Assembly: GCA_039029315.1 (NCBI GenBank) | Contig: JBCCGK010000020.1 | Location: forward strand, 1 to 64,000 | Direction: 5' to 3' | Length of the DNA stretch: 64,000 nucleotides | From: JBCCCJ01 sp039029315 | GTDB lineage: Bacteria > Bacteroidota > Bacteroidia > J057 | In this document: positions 54,021 to 63,037 of the stretch, in pieces | Numbering within the stretch: position 1 is the stretch's first letter | Layout: every line of letters begins with the position of its first letter | Translations under genes and position numbers: made by a program | The notes under the pieces: generated by a model | Databases searched by the model: none | Told to the model about the DNA's origin: nothing | Seen by the model: only the letters and a program-made list of their open reading frames with translations

Positions 54021-56054
54021 TCAGGTAGCCTGCGAAACTTTTCTTATTTCAGGAGGATTTTGCTCTCTGTCTTCATAATCATAGGTCAGCGTCAAGTCAA
54101 TGAATTGATCCGTATTGATCAAGTGATCATACTTTTTCTTCAATGCCAAATACTCTTTGTCACTACTTTTGACATCCTCCCTTGAAATAGTATAGTGTTC
54201 TAATAAACTTCGTATTTTTTTGTTGCCGGTTTTTTGATTTATTTCTGTAAAATTATTGGATTCAATAATAGTTTTGGCCTCTGCCAATTCTGATTCACTG
54301 AGGGATCGGAACATATTTTGCCATTGGCGAGTTAGACCTAACTCTACTTCAAATAACTTTCTGTATATGATATAGGTTTCAGGCATATATAGAATTTCGA
54401 AAAATTCTTTTTCATCTCTCCCATAGGCTTTTTCAAAAAAACTACGTCCTGGAGGTACAATCCCTCTCGTAACATTGCTGATGGATTGAATAGCTCTGAT
54501 AAATTTCTTATTCCAAAATTTTCCAATAAACTGCCTATGTTTGGCCTCTTCTCCAAAAAGTGGGATGTACTTCATGGGGAATGAATAAATGTGGATGTCA
54601 AGTTCTTTTGACAACTTCACATTCAATTCCATTCGGTGATACAAATGTTCGGGCCTGTCCTTGAAGTTGAAGAGCAGATAGTTGGAAAGCCGTTCGATGC
54701 CATGTTTTGCAGCGAGTTGGACTGCATGCTCATATTGTTTTTTCATCCCCCAGTAGTCAAATGCGATCCTTAAGGGATGAATCGGAATTTCACTAATCAG
54801 CTTCATTATTTCATCCGTGACATACCTCGCATCTGTTCCTTGGTTGAAATCCACGAATCTTTGTTTCGGAGACTTATCTCTTAGCTTTTCATAAAGAGGT
54901 TTTAGTCTCTTATAGGCTTTGATTACATTTTCTTTTTCAAAAGACTCACGCTCAGTAAGCTTGTACGCTTGATAGATATCATACACTTTCTGTGCTGTTT
55001 TGCCTTTGACACGTTTGTCTATGAAATTTTTTAATAACTCATAAATCCGATTCAGGTAAGCAATGTCATTCTTTCCTTCTTTTAGATTTCGGACTGCTAT
55101 GTCCAATTGATTGGGTTCGATATACATCGCGCCTTTGACGAATCCCATATCTTTGATTTCCTGAATGATCTCAGGGAATTTTGGGGAGGCAAGGACATTG
55201 TTGTCCATTAAGAGCAGATGCTGTTGCTCGCCATATAGCTCCTTGATGGTTTCAAATTTTCCTTTTGTGGAGATTTTTTCTTTATAGGTAGGCTCTAGGA
55301 TCGGCACAGAGCAAAAGGCGCAAGTCCGGGTGCAACCTTTGGTCATGAAGGTGAAGTAGGCACTGCCTGTGGGATACTTGTATTCGATCTCATCCAGGAT
55401 AGAATAGTCGAGTGGGAGATCGTCTATGATGATGGATTTTGCGGCTTTTAGTTTCGGGTCTAACATCCCCGGCTTATCCAGAAGACCTGTAATGGGTTTG
55501 ATTCCCGTTTCTTCTTCAACCTCCTTGGTCAGTAGGGAAGCTAGTACGCCACCAACTTTCAATTCATTGATATCTTTGACAAGGCATTTGACATCCTCAA
55601 TTGTTTGGACGGTGATTTTCCAATAGAAGGTAAAGAGTGTTGTGACATATACCCTGTCCCACTTTGGTTCGTCTTTGTACTTTCCTTTTTTGTAATATTC
55701 TATAAAGTGCTTGAGCCAAAGCTCAACAAGTGCTAAGGGGAAACTCTCTGACTTTGTTTCCTGTAACTCTCCAAGAAAGGCTTTTAGCTTGGTTTTGTGT
55801 CCTGTCCTGATGAGCGTTTGGATTTCTTCTGTCTTTTTTTTCCACTGGATTTGATTGCAGATCTCCTCCAACTTTTCGACGCACTCCTCGACGATCTGAT
55901 CAAAAATGAACTTCTTAACATCTCCCTTGTAATAAGTAACATTATCCCCAAGCGTCCGGTGGTAGGTAGCGATTTTCATCAAGCCGATGGGAGGATACTT
56001 GTTTTTGTAGCCGGGTTCTATGAGGAGGATGTTTCTTTTGGTTGGTGAAGTCAT
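54021..56054 (-). CDS. Radical SAM protein with B12-binding-like N-terminus (island gene 7)
   Basis: The 4Fe-4S cluster motif is CTRTCAFC (C241/C245/C248). The N-terminus NILLIEPGYKNKYPPIGLMKIATYH resembles cobalamin-binding radical-SAM proteins, with a long helical insert before the cluster (about 60-205) and a helical C-terminal region (about 310-670). The ATG at 56054 gives MTSPTKRNILL; an upstream codon at 56084 is possible. It is the last gene of the seven-gene operon, 10 bp after the second Hsp90-like gene. Reaction unknown; a modified nucleotide, peptide or lipid are all possible. Confidence 0.85.
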   Translation of the reverse strand: MTSPTKRNILLIEPGYKNKYPPIGLMKIATYHRTLGDNVTYYKGDVKKFIFDQIVEECVEKLEEICNQIQWKKKTEEIQTLIRTGHKTKLKAFLGELQETKSESFPLALVELWLKHFIEYYKKGKYKDEPKWDRVYVTTLFTFYWKITVQTIEDVKCLVKDINELKVGGVLASLLTKEVEEETGIKPITGLLDKPGMLDPKLKAAKSIIIDDLPLDYSILDEIEYKYPTGSAYFTFMTKGCTRTCAFCSVPILEPTYKEKISTKGKFETIKELYGEQQHLLLMDNNVLASPKFPEIIQEIKDMGFVKGAMYIEPNQLDIAVRNLKEGKNDIAYLNRIYELLKNFIDKRVKGKTAQKVYDIYQAYKLTERESFEKENVIKAYKRLKPLYEKLRDKSPKQRFVDFNQGTDARYVTDEIMKLISEIPIHPLRIAFDYWGMKKQYEHAVQLAAKHGIERLSNYLLFNFKDRPEHLYHRMELNVKLSKELDIHIYSFPMKYIPLFGEEAKHRQFIGKFWNKKFIRAIQSISNVTRGIVPPGRSFFEKAYGRDEKEFFEILYMPETYIIYRKLFEVELGLTRQWQNMFRSLSESELAEAKTIIESNNFTEINQKTGNKKIRSLLEHYTISREDVKSSDKEYLALKKKYDHLINTDQFIDLTLTYDYEDREQNPPEIRKVSQAT

Positions 56055-56064
56055 TCTGAAGGGA

Positions 56065-57624
56065 TTAGTTGTAGCGTTCCGCAATTTTTTTGATCAGCGA
56101 TTCTGCCTCTGAAATTGTCAAGGTTTCCCTTATGGTTTCAAATATTTCCTCTACTACTTTCTTGCACTCTTCAGACAATTGGGAGAGAGGGAATGAAAAC
56201 GCTTGGGAAGGTATTCCTGTCTCATAAATGGACGCATCAATTTCAATGTCTTCCTCTCCAATAATGTGCTGATAGACTACTAGGAGAGAACTATTCTTTG
56301 TGGCTTTATCTTTGAGTTTTTTGATCTGTTTTGCAGAAGTTTTGGCTTTACTTTTGAGGTTTTTTATTTCTTCTTCTTTATGTTCGATTTGCCGATCTGT
56401 TAATTTGCCTGATTTCCTTTCTAACTCAAATTTTTTTGTTTCGTCCTTGTACTTTTTGATATCACCCAAACGGTTATGAAGATTAGAAGAATCCTGAGTT
56501 AAGGATCCAAGTGAAGAAAATTCGTGCTTTAGTTTTTTTTCGAAATAGGAAATAGTGTTAGTGTCTTTGAAGAAGTTGGAGTCATTGAAGTAATCCCTTC
56601 TGGCATTAGGGGTAAAACCACTACCAATTGCATGGACTTCCCCAATATAATTGAGGTTTTGCCTTGATTGCCTGAAAAACCGACTCAAGGTAAATTTATT
56701 ACCAATAGCGATATTTTCTTTTCGTAAGCGTATTCCTCTCTCAATATTTTCATCTGGAATTTGGTGGTTGAGTTTGTCGGTTATACCAAACCAACCGATG
56801 GCAATAATTTCTCCTTCCTCACTTACAATATGAAAGGGAACTACATCCAGTAACTTAGAGAATTGTTTTCTTTTCTTAAAGAAAACAGATTTATAAGGCT
56901 TGAATAGTTTGTTTTCGTTTAAGTTTAGGTGAACATCATATTCATCTATTGCGACTCTGTTAGCTTTGTAGTAGTTGTAAATTTTTTCTTTCCATTTCAT
57001 TGGAAAATCTGGATGAAAAGGAATTGGGGCGACCATAGATAAGTAATCAGAAACTGAAGCAATATTCAGTAATCTATCATTAGTCACATTGTGTAGAGTT
57101 ACATGAAAATAATGTTTCTCCGATAAGGCATCTTCAGGATTTAGGTCAGTAATGGCACTAATCACAGCTGCTGCATCCCGAACATCAGCCTTATTATCAA
57201 TGATTTGTCTAAGCTGTTTGGCATTAAGGGTAATAATATTCTTGAAGGGTTCGCCTTTATAAGAGGTCTCAAAAACTAGCTTCTCACAATACCCCAACCC
57301 TCCCAGCCGGCCAATCCCTCTGAATCCTTTTCTTTTCTCTCTGTCTTTTTGAGAGTTGGCGACATCTCCCAAAAAGTTCAATACATTTTCATTTTGAATA
57401 CCTGTCGCATTGTCTTTTATTGATATCAGCCTATTTTCTTTATCTATAATAATATTGATCTCCCCATCGGATTTTTTGTCTAGGATTTTCTCTTCTACGG
57501 CGGTGTCAATCTGGTCCGCTGCATTCTGAACATATTCTCTGAATATGAAGCGAGGATCTTCATACATACCAAGTGTTAGGATTTCTATAACATTTTTTCC
57601 GATATGTGGGGTAAAGTCAGCCAT
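56065..57624 (-). CDS. Hsp90-like GHKL ATPase, paralog B (island gene 6)
   Basis: The first 200 residues carry the Bergerat ATP-binding fold: E30 and N34 in FREYVQNAADQID, a G1 box DNATGI (71-76) and a lid/G2 region GFRGIGRLGGLGYCE (100 onward). A middle domain follows with YFHVTLHNV and RLRKENIAIG, then a coiled coil (about 385-450) and a small C-terminal domain. The layout is that of Hsp90-type proteins, but it is shorter than HtpG (about 620) and differs in sequence. It is a clear paralog of island gene 3, with motif positions identical. Dimeric ATP-driven sensing or remodelling is inferred. Confidence 0.85.
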   Translation of the reverse strand: MADFTPHIGKNVIEILTLGMYEDPRFIFREYVQNAADQIDTAVEEKILDKKSDGEINIIIDKENRLISIKDNATGIQNENVLNFLGDVANSQKDREKRKGFRGIGRLGGLGYCEKLVFETSYKGEPFKNIITLNAKQLRQIIDNKADVRDAAAVISAITDLNPEDALSEKHYFHVTLHNVTNDRLLNIASVSDYLSMVAPIPFHPDFPMKWKEKIYNYYKANRVAIDEYDVHLNLNENKLFKPYKSVFFKKRKQFSKLLDVVPFHIVSEEGEIIAIGWFGITDKLNHQIPDENIERGIRLRKENIAIGNKFTLSRFFRQSRQNLNYIGEVHAIGSGFTPNARRDYFNDSNFFKDTNTISYFEKKLKHEFSSLGSLTQDSSNLHNRLGDIKKYKDETKKFELERKSGKLTDRQIEHKEEEIKNLKSKAKTSAKQIKKLKDKATKNSSLLVVYQHIIGEEDIEIDASIYETGIPSQAFSFPLSQLSEECKKVVEEIFETIRETLTISEAESLIKKIAERYN

Positions 57625-57626
57625 TT

Positions 57627-58487
57627 CTATTTATTGAAATAGGATTTTACTTTGGGAGGAATTTTCGAAGGATTATTTTCATTATACTCATCATATCCGT
57701 GATATTTATTGTCTTCATGACACCTAAACACTACAAAAACTTCATTTTCATCGTCATAGGAGATAAATTTTTCTCCAAAATCTTCTGGGTATCTATTGTC
57801 AAGAATCTCTTGAGGTCTAATATCTTTAGGATCACCATTATAACAACTTAGTTGTGAAAGGAATCCTTCTTTGTCATCAGATTTTTCCCATGCCTCTTTG
57901 TTTTTATAAACTGATTTATCATGTTTAGGGTTATGCTCAAACTTTGGTTTAATCGTATCTAAATATTCTTTGACATCCTCAGAAGAATTAATCACAATAG
58001 TATCATAATCTTTCGGGCTTTCTGTTTCTGTATTTACAATGGTTTGTAAGTTATCTACATTGATTCCCTGCCATAAATAAGCAAATGTGAAGTATGAAAA
58101 CTTCTGGACATTCCTATGCATTTCCGACAACAAAAGTGCTACTTCATTTTTTACATCATCTGAGAAATGACTCTTTAGCTGATTTGGGTTTGAATGTATA
58201 TGCTCAATTGGCAAATCTTCATATTGGATAAATTGGGTTTTGGACAGATAACTTATTACGCGACTTTGGAAATCCTTCGTACTTTGGGGAGTCTCTGAAT
58301 AGGGAAAGTTGATCCATATTTTCTCAATTAATTCATCCCGTAATGCATGCTGAATTCGATTCTTTTGAAAAATATCTAAAAGATCAATCTTCATTGATAT
58401 CAAGTCCCAATATTCATATTGGTTAGCTTCGAAGTCTGCTCTGTCCCAAATAAAGGCAGAAGTATCTACTACAGCAGTAAAGTTCAT
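57627..58487 (-). CDS. Unknown protein with PIN-like N-terminus (island gene 5)
   Basis: I do not recognise the family. The start NFTAVVDTSAFIWDRADF resembles the first strand and Asp of PIN-domain nucleases (VVDTSxLI). Further acidic residues are present (RDELIEK, DDVKNEVALLLSEM), so a nuclease is possible, but the fold is not confirmed. The C-terminus (about 170-286) is rich in Asp, Lys and Tyr. The start overlaps the upstream ATPase stop in ATGA and its stop is 2 bp before the second Hsp90-like gene, so it must be made together with them. It may be the effector controlled by the ATPase. Confidence 0.7.
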   Translation of the reverse strand: MNFTAVVDTSAFIWDRADFEANQYEYWDLISMKIDLLDIFQKNRIQHALRDELIEKIWINFPYSETPQSTKDFQSRVISYLSKTQFIQYEDLPIEHIHSNPNQLKSHFSDDVKNEVALLLSEMHRNVQKFSYFTFAYLWQGINVDNLQTIVNTETESPKDYDTIVINSSEDVKEYLDTIKPKFEHNPKHDKSVYKNKEAWEKSDDKEGFLSQLSCYNGDPKDIRPQEILDNRYPEDFGEKFISYDDENEVFVVFRCHEDNKYHGYDEYNENNPSKIPPKVKSYFNK

Positions 58488-59833
58488 CTGTTGTGTTTCC
58501 TTTTTTTCATTTGTGCTTTCACAATGGCACTCAATTCTGAATCCATTGAATCAATAAAATTATCTGGGTAATAATCTAAAGTTCCATAATCATCCAACTC
58601 CAATGTCCTGAACAGCCCTACTTCTATAAAGGTCAAATTAATTCGATCATCCATCCGGTTGGTTTGGTCTTCTGCAATCCTCCTTCGCATTCGGGTAATA
58701 AAGTGGCTACTGTGCGTCTCAACAATAACCCTCTTCCCTTGAAGCGTGAGGCTATACAAGAAGTCATAAAGAGAGCTTTGTATTTTTGGGTGAAGATGAA
58801 TTTCAGGTTGCTCTATAATTAAGATTCCATCATTGGGCATCAACAATCCCTGAACGATGATCGGTAAGACCTGACTGATGCCATATCCGACATGTTTGAT
58901 ATTGGTTTTCAATCCATTTTCATCTTCCAGAATGATCCTATAAACCTCTGCTATTTTCTCTGCGAAAATCCTTCCACCAACTTTACACACATCACACAAC
59001 CAATAGTTGACAGCTTCTATCAGAGTGTCCTGTTTTTCGTGGAATTGCAGCTCCTGGTTTTCACTCTTGATAGAGTGATAGACGACTGCTTCCTCAGTAA
59101 ACTCCATGAATATCTGCGCGGTGTGTCCTCCTCGAATGCCTACCCATTTTCCAGTGTTGGAAGCACTATACTCATATTTGGGGTCTTCTCTTGACGGACC
59201 AATATAAAAAATGGATTTAAAAATCTTATCTACCCCCTCTTTCACCCAATCAAAAGTAAATAGTTCTTTCCTTGTTTCTGGGGTTTGCCAAGAAAGAGGA
59301 AATATTGAGACAAAGTCTACAATCCCTTCTTGCGATTTCTGACGCTTTAGATTATTCCCAAACGATTCAAGGTTTAAATTGATTTCGTAGGTATGTTTAC
59401 CTTTCAAATCCAGTTTAAAGTATTTCTCTGTATCATCACTATTTTCAGGAGGACTGATATGGATAGCAAAACGCGAAATGAGGATTTGGCTACCCGAAAT
59501 TCGAAAATGAACTAAGACTGTGGTTTGTCTTGAGCCAGGGAGAAAATTTGGTAAATTTATTTCATTGCTGTCAAGCGTTATTCCAAACGAAATTTCATTG
59601 TTCACATCTTGACCGAAGACAGCATCAGTTGCATTTCTTAGATAGTAGTAAGCTCCCTGCAACTCCAATACGCTTGCTGTGGAGCTTTTTTCTAAGGTTT
59701 GTTTTAGCAATAGAAGAAACTGAACAAAGGAAGACTTCCCAGAGCTATTCACCCCTGATAACACTGTCATGGGTTTGATCTCAAACTCATGGAGCCGTTG
59801 AATGGACTTGAAATTTTCTATCGATATTTTCAT
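58484..59833 (-). CDS. OLD/DUF3696-like AAA ATPase (island gene 4)
   Basis: ABC-type ATPase of the RecF/OLD group. Walker A is GVNSSGKSS (27-35), the signature region lies near KHVGYGISQVLPII, Walker B is ILIIEQPEIHLHP, and ETHSSHFITRMRRRI is the typical H-loop. The C-terminus fits DUF3696. No TOPRIM nuclease domain of the kind in Gabija GajA or OLD nucleases is visible, so any nuclease activity would come from a partner. It overlaps both neighbours by 4 bp. Such ATPases are common sensors in antiphage systems. Confidence 0.85.
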   Translation of the reverse strand: MKISIENFKSIQRLHEFEIKPMTVLSGVNSSGKSSFVQFLLLLKQTLEKSSTASVLELQGAYYYLRNATDAVFGQDVNNEISFGITLDSNEINLPNFLPGSRQTTVLVHFRISGSQILISRFAIHISPPENSDDTEKYFKLDLKGKHTYEINLNLESFGNNLKRQKSQEGIVDFVSIFPLSWQTPETRKELFTFDWVKEGVDKIFKSIFYIGPSREDPKYEYSASNTGKWVGIRGGHTAQIFMEFTEEAVVYHSIKSENQELQFHEKQDTLIEAVNYWLCDVCKVGGRIFAEKIAEVYRIILEDENGLKTNIKHVGYGISQVLPIIVQGLLMPNDGILIIEQPEIHLHPKIQSSLYDFLYSLTLQGKRVIVETHSSHFITRMRRRIAEDQTNRMDDRINLTFIEVGLFRTLELDDYGTLDYYPDNFIDSMDSELSAIVKAQMKKRKHNR

Positions 59834-61374
59834 TGCAACTCTTCCTTGATTTTCTCGATCAGGTTGTCCCCTAGTTCTTGGGTCAGTACCTTGCCGATCA
59901 CCCCAAAAATACGAGAAACTAGCTTCTTTTCCTTTCTACTTAGGCGGGAAATATCATCTGTAATGAATTTCGGCTTTCCATTTGACTCCGGAATAGGTGT
60001 GGTGTCAATTGTGGGTTCTGTTTTGCCTACAATTTTTTCAAATACTTTTTTCTGCGCAGAGGACATCGTATCAACCTGTTCCTGTACCTTTTCTAGCTTC
60101 TGTTTTGCCTCTTTTGCTTTTTCTTTTCTCGTTTCAAGTTCCTCCCGGTAGCTTTCTTCCTCATCGAAATCCCGAAAGCCAGTCTGTGCCTTTTTTTCGT
60201 ATTCTTGCGTGAATGCAGTAAGCGCATCTATCTTTCTTGTTTCACTCCTGACCTTGGAAGAAAAATGGTATAGTTTATACAATTCATCAAATTTACTTCT
60301 TGCCATTTTTTCAAACGCTTTCAGCGTATCTGTTTCCAAGAAATAGTCTCGCCTTGCATTGGGAATCAGATCAGGACTGATACAATGGATCTCTCCGAAA
60401 AAATACTTCGTTCCTCTTGGTTCCTTAAACAACTTGACCATAGCATCCTCAAGGCCAATCTGAATATTTCCCTTCCGAAGTCGGATACTTCGCGCAAGAT
60501 TGATCGCGGGCATGACTTTTTCTAACTTTGAAATGCTATGCCAGCCCCATGCCAAGAGCAAATCCTCCCTGTTCTTTATCTCAAAAAACTCGACATCATA
60601 TATCTCATCTATTTTGCTTTTGTTGCCTGGTTCTCCTTGGTAAATGCTGGTAGTATAACGTTTGAATATTTGGTCCTTGTTCAGGAATATTGAATATTCA
60701 TCAATGGGATAGTTTAGCTCTTTGGCTTTGTCATAGATTTTCCCCTTATAAATAAAGCCCTTATTATATGGGACAGGTGAAACCATTGATAAGTAAAGAT
60801 AGACTGATTCCTTATCTAATAATTGCTCATTGGAAACGCCTTCTAGCGTGACTGTGAAGTAGTGAGCATTTCGATCCTCACCCTCCTCTTGAAAAGTCGT
60901 AACTTCGTCTATTACCGCTGTTGCCTCTTCCTTTTCAGAGCGGTTGTTAATAATCGATTTTAGGTGTTTAGCATCCCAAATGAGCCTTGATTTTGTGGGT
61001 TCTCCTTGATAGCTCGTTTCAAAAATTAATTTATCACAGTAAGCCAATCCTCCCAGACGACCAATTCCCCTGAAGCCTTTGCTTTTTGTTCGGTCTTTTT
61101 TTGATTGGGCAATATCCTTTAAGGTTGATGCAACCTTCGCTGATTGTATGCCTGTAGCATTGTCGTAAATGGAAATTGAGCGGTCATGTAAGTTGATGTC
61201 AATTTCAATTCTGCCCTCTCGCAGGTCATTAAACAGACCAGTTTCGGCTGCTTTGTCTATCTGATCAGCGCTATTTTGGATATATTCTCTAAAAATGAAA
61301 CGTGCGTCTTCGTACATCCCCAAAGTCAGAGACTCTATGACATCCTTGCCGATTTTGGTTTGTGAGTTAGCCAT
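59830..61374 (-). CDS. Hsp90-like GHKL ATPase, paralog A (island gene 3)
   Basis: Same architecture as island gene 6. ATP-site motifs are E30 and N34 in FREYIQNSADQID, DNATGI (71-76) and GFRGIGRLGGLAYCD (100 onward), followed by a middle domain, a coiled coil (about 385-450) and a Lys-rich C-terminal domain. The ATG at 61374 (MANSQTKIGKDVIE) aligns with the start of paralog B; the codons upstream to 61455 lie within the HerA-like gene. It overlaps the HerA stop by 8 bp. The presence of two non-identical Hsp90-like subunits suggests a heteromer or two switches. Confidence 0.85.
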   Translation of the reverse strand: MANSQTKIGKDVIESLTLGMYEDARFIFREYIQNSADQIDKAAETGLFNDLREGRIEIDINLHDRSISIYDNATGIQSAKVASTLKDIAQSKKDRTKSKGFRGIGRLGGLAYCDKLIFETSYQGEPTKSRLIWDAKHLKSIINNRSEKEEATAVIDEVTTFQEEGEDRNAHYFTVTLEGVSNEQLLDKESVYLYLSMVSPVPYNKGFIYKGKIYDKAKELNYPIDEYSIFLNKDQIFKRYTTSIYQGEPGNKSKIDEIYDVEFFEIKNREDLLLAWGWHSISKLEKVMPAINLARSIRLRKGNIQIGLEDAMVKLFKEPRGTKYFFGEIHCISPDLIPNARRDYFLETDTLKAFEKMARSKFDELYKLYHFSSKVRSETRKIDALTAFTQEYEKKAQTGFRDFDEEESYREELETRKEKAKEAKQKLEKVQEQVDTMSSAQKKVFEKIVGKTEPTIDTTPIPESNGKPKFITDDISRLSRKEKKLVSRIFGVIGKVLTQELGDNLIEKIKEELQ

Positions 61375-63034
61375 TGGGGAACTGCTTATAGAGAGGTCTA
61401 GGGAATTTGATGTTGAGTAAAGAGCGAAAAACAGGATGCTCGATAATATACTCACCAGGATCGAGTCGGGTCATCATGTTTTTATAGACCGGAGGGACAA
61501 ATCTATAATCTGGCTTCGAGATTTCGATGGCATTGGTTCGGCCATAAGCGTGGGTGGCGCAGTTGCCTTTGACTCGATCATGTATGGCACTTTTGAACTG
61601 CTCTACCGAAAATAGAATGATTCCTAGTGAACGACCTCGCTCAGAAATATCTATGATTTGGCGAAGAATGGGAGAACTTTTGGGAATATCCTTCGAAGCA
61701 TATTTGTTCAGTTCATCAATAAAAATCACAATTTTTGAAGGAATTTCATGTTCTTCCCGATCTTCCTGACCCAGCTTCAATTCATAGATTGCCCGAATGA
61801 CATCGCCAAACACAAAAGCCTGAGAATCCTGATCTAAGCGTGCGATGTCTATCACATGAATGTCGTTTTTCTGAATTCCTACGATGGAATCTCTCAATCG
61901 AACTTCATTTTTCTCTGGAACAACCCGATTGCTAAAAATGGAATGTTTCAGGGCTTTCATTATAATTCTCTTGAATTTGCGCCAACTCATCACGGAGATT
62001 TCTTTGTCTCCTTTTGTTCGACCTGCCTTTGTGTATTCTCCAACCTTGCTCACAAACTGTGACCAACTCGCCACTTCCCCAAATCCCCCTTGGTCAGTAA
62101 TGATAAAATTGATGATCGACTCCATAGTGCCTGTCGTATCTTCAGTATTAGAAAGCAACAAGTCTAGGTTCATTTTATCATCATCAAAGACATACTTGTA
62201 TTTGAAAGCTTTGTTGGTATCGATTTGAGCTTCTCGGTCATTTTCGTCTCCCCACGCAAATGTTTTGGATTTATTTTGGTCAGTGAATGGATAAAAATAT
62301 TTGACGTTTTGGAAAGGTTCAGAGCTAAGGTCGAGCATTTCGGCATATCGTTTCCTCTCATGTGCACCCAACTCCTCATTGGGCTCGTCTATAGCTAGGA
62401 GGTCTCGCCCTTTGACATTGAATATCACAAAAGCAACGGAGTCGTCCTGATTATCAGATGTCAAATATTTTTCTTGGATGGCCTTCAACAAAAACATCGT
62501 ATAAGATGTCTTGGCCGCCAAACCAGAAATGCCTGATATGTTGAGGTGTGCGCCTTCGGGGCCAATCAGAAATTGAGAATTAAAATGTACGGGAAGGGAT
62601 ATTTTGTCTTCGCCCCTATACATATCTATATACCCACAGATTAGGGGGTTCTTGATGTTTTTTAGGCCCAATGCTTGTAATACTTCATCCTGATTTGCCA
62701 AACTTACCCTATTCCCGTCCAGCACAGGCGTATAAATGCTCTTGTTGTTGCCTAGCACCTTGGCTTTTACAAAATTCATCCCGATTCGGTACATATTTGA
62801 CTCAGAAGACACATCCCCGAAATCGCTCGAAATGAAATTACTTAAATAACTAGCAGAATCCGTAATGTGTGAGATTTCTTCTATAACCCCAAATGTGGTT
62901 GAGTCTTCAATATGCTCGACCTTTACGACATCAAATGGATTAAGAATTCTTTGTTTGTCTGTCCAAAAATAGAACTCATCTATCGTGGTTGGTTTTTTCT
63001 CAGTAGCAGCTACCTTGCCTATTATTTTGCTCAT
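61367..63034 (-). CDS. HerA-like DNA-translocating ATPase (island gene 2)
   Basis: The N-terminal 100 residues look like the HAS-barrel of HerA proteins (IIGKVAATEKKPTTIDEFYFW, NPFDVVKVEHI). The Walker A is GISGLAAKTS (168-177), atypical in lacking the second Gly before Lys but in the HerA position. Walker B is IVIFIDELNKYA, and a long DUF87-type core ends YIIEHPVFRSLLNIKFP. HerA forms hexameric rings that pump DNA into the NurA nuclease, whose gene directly precedes it (stop TGA, then TTG, then ATG). I chose ATG 63034. Confidence 0.85.
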   Translation of the reverse strand: MSKIIGKVAATEKKPTTIDEFYFWTDKQRILNPFDVVKVEHIEDSTTFGVIEEISHITDSASYLSNFISSDFGDVSSESNMYRIGMNFVKAKVLGNNKSIYTPVLDGNRVSLANQDEVLQALGLKNIKNPLICGYIDMYRGEDKISLPVHFNSQFLIGPEGAHLNISGISGLAAKTSYTMFLLKAIQEKYLTSDNQDDSVAFVIFNVKGRDLLAIDEPNEELGAHERKRYAEMLDLSSEPFQNVKYFYPFTDQNKSKTFAWGDENDREAQIDTNKAFKYKYVFDDDKMNLDLLLSNTEDTTGTMESIINFIITDQGGFGEVASWSQFVSKVGEYTKAGRTKGDKEISVMSWRKFKRIIMKALKHSIFSNRVVPEKNEVRLRDSIVGIQKNDIHVIDIARLDQDSQAFVFGDVIRAIYELKLGQEDREEHEIPSKIVIFIDELNKYASKDIPKSSPILRQIIDISERGRSLGIILFSVEQFKSAIHDRVKGNCATHAYGRTNAIEISKPDYRFVPPVYKNMMTRLDPGEYIIEHPVFRSLLNIKFPRPLYKQFPNG

Positions 63035-63037
63035 CAA

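Noticed and set aside
54021..56054. Viperin-like (pVip) or sulfatase-maturase (anSME) identity for the radical-SAM protein
   Set aside because: The cluster motif CTRTCAFC and the B12-binding-like head differ from the viperin and anSME patterns, and it is far from the sulfatases.
56065..61374. Housekeeping HtpG identity for the Hsp90-like genes
   Set aside because: They are shorter, differ beyond the ATP-site motifs and lie in a mobile-looking operon.
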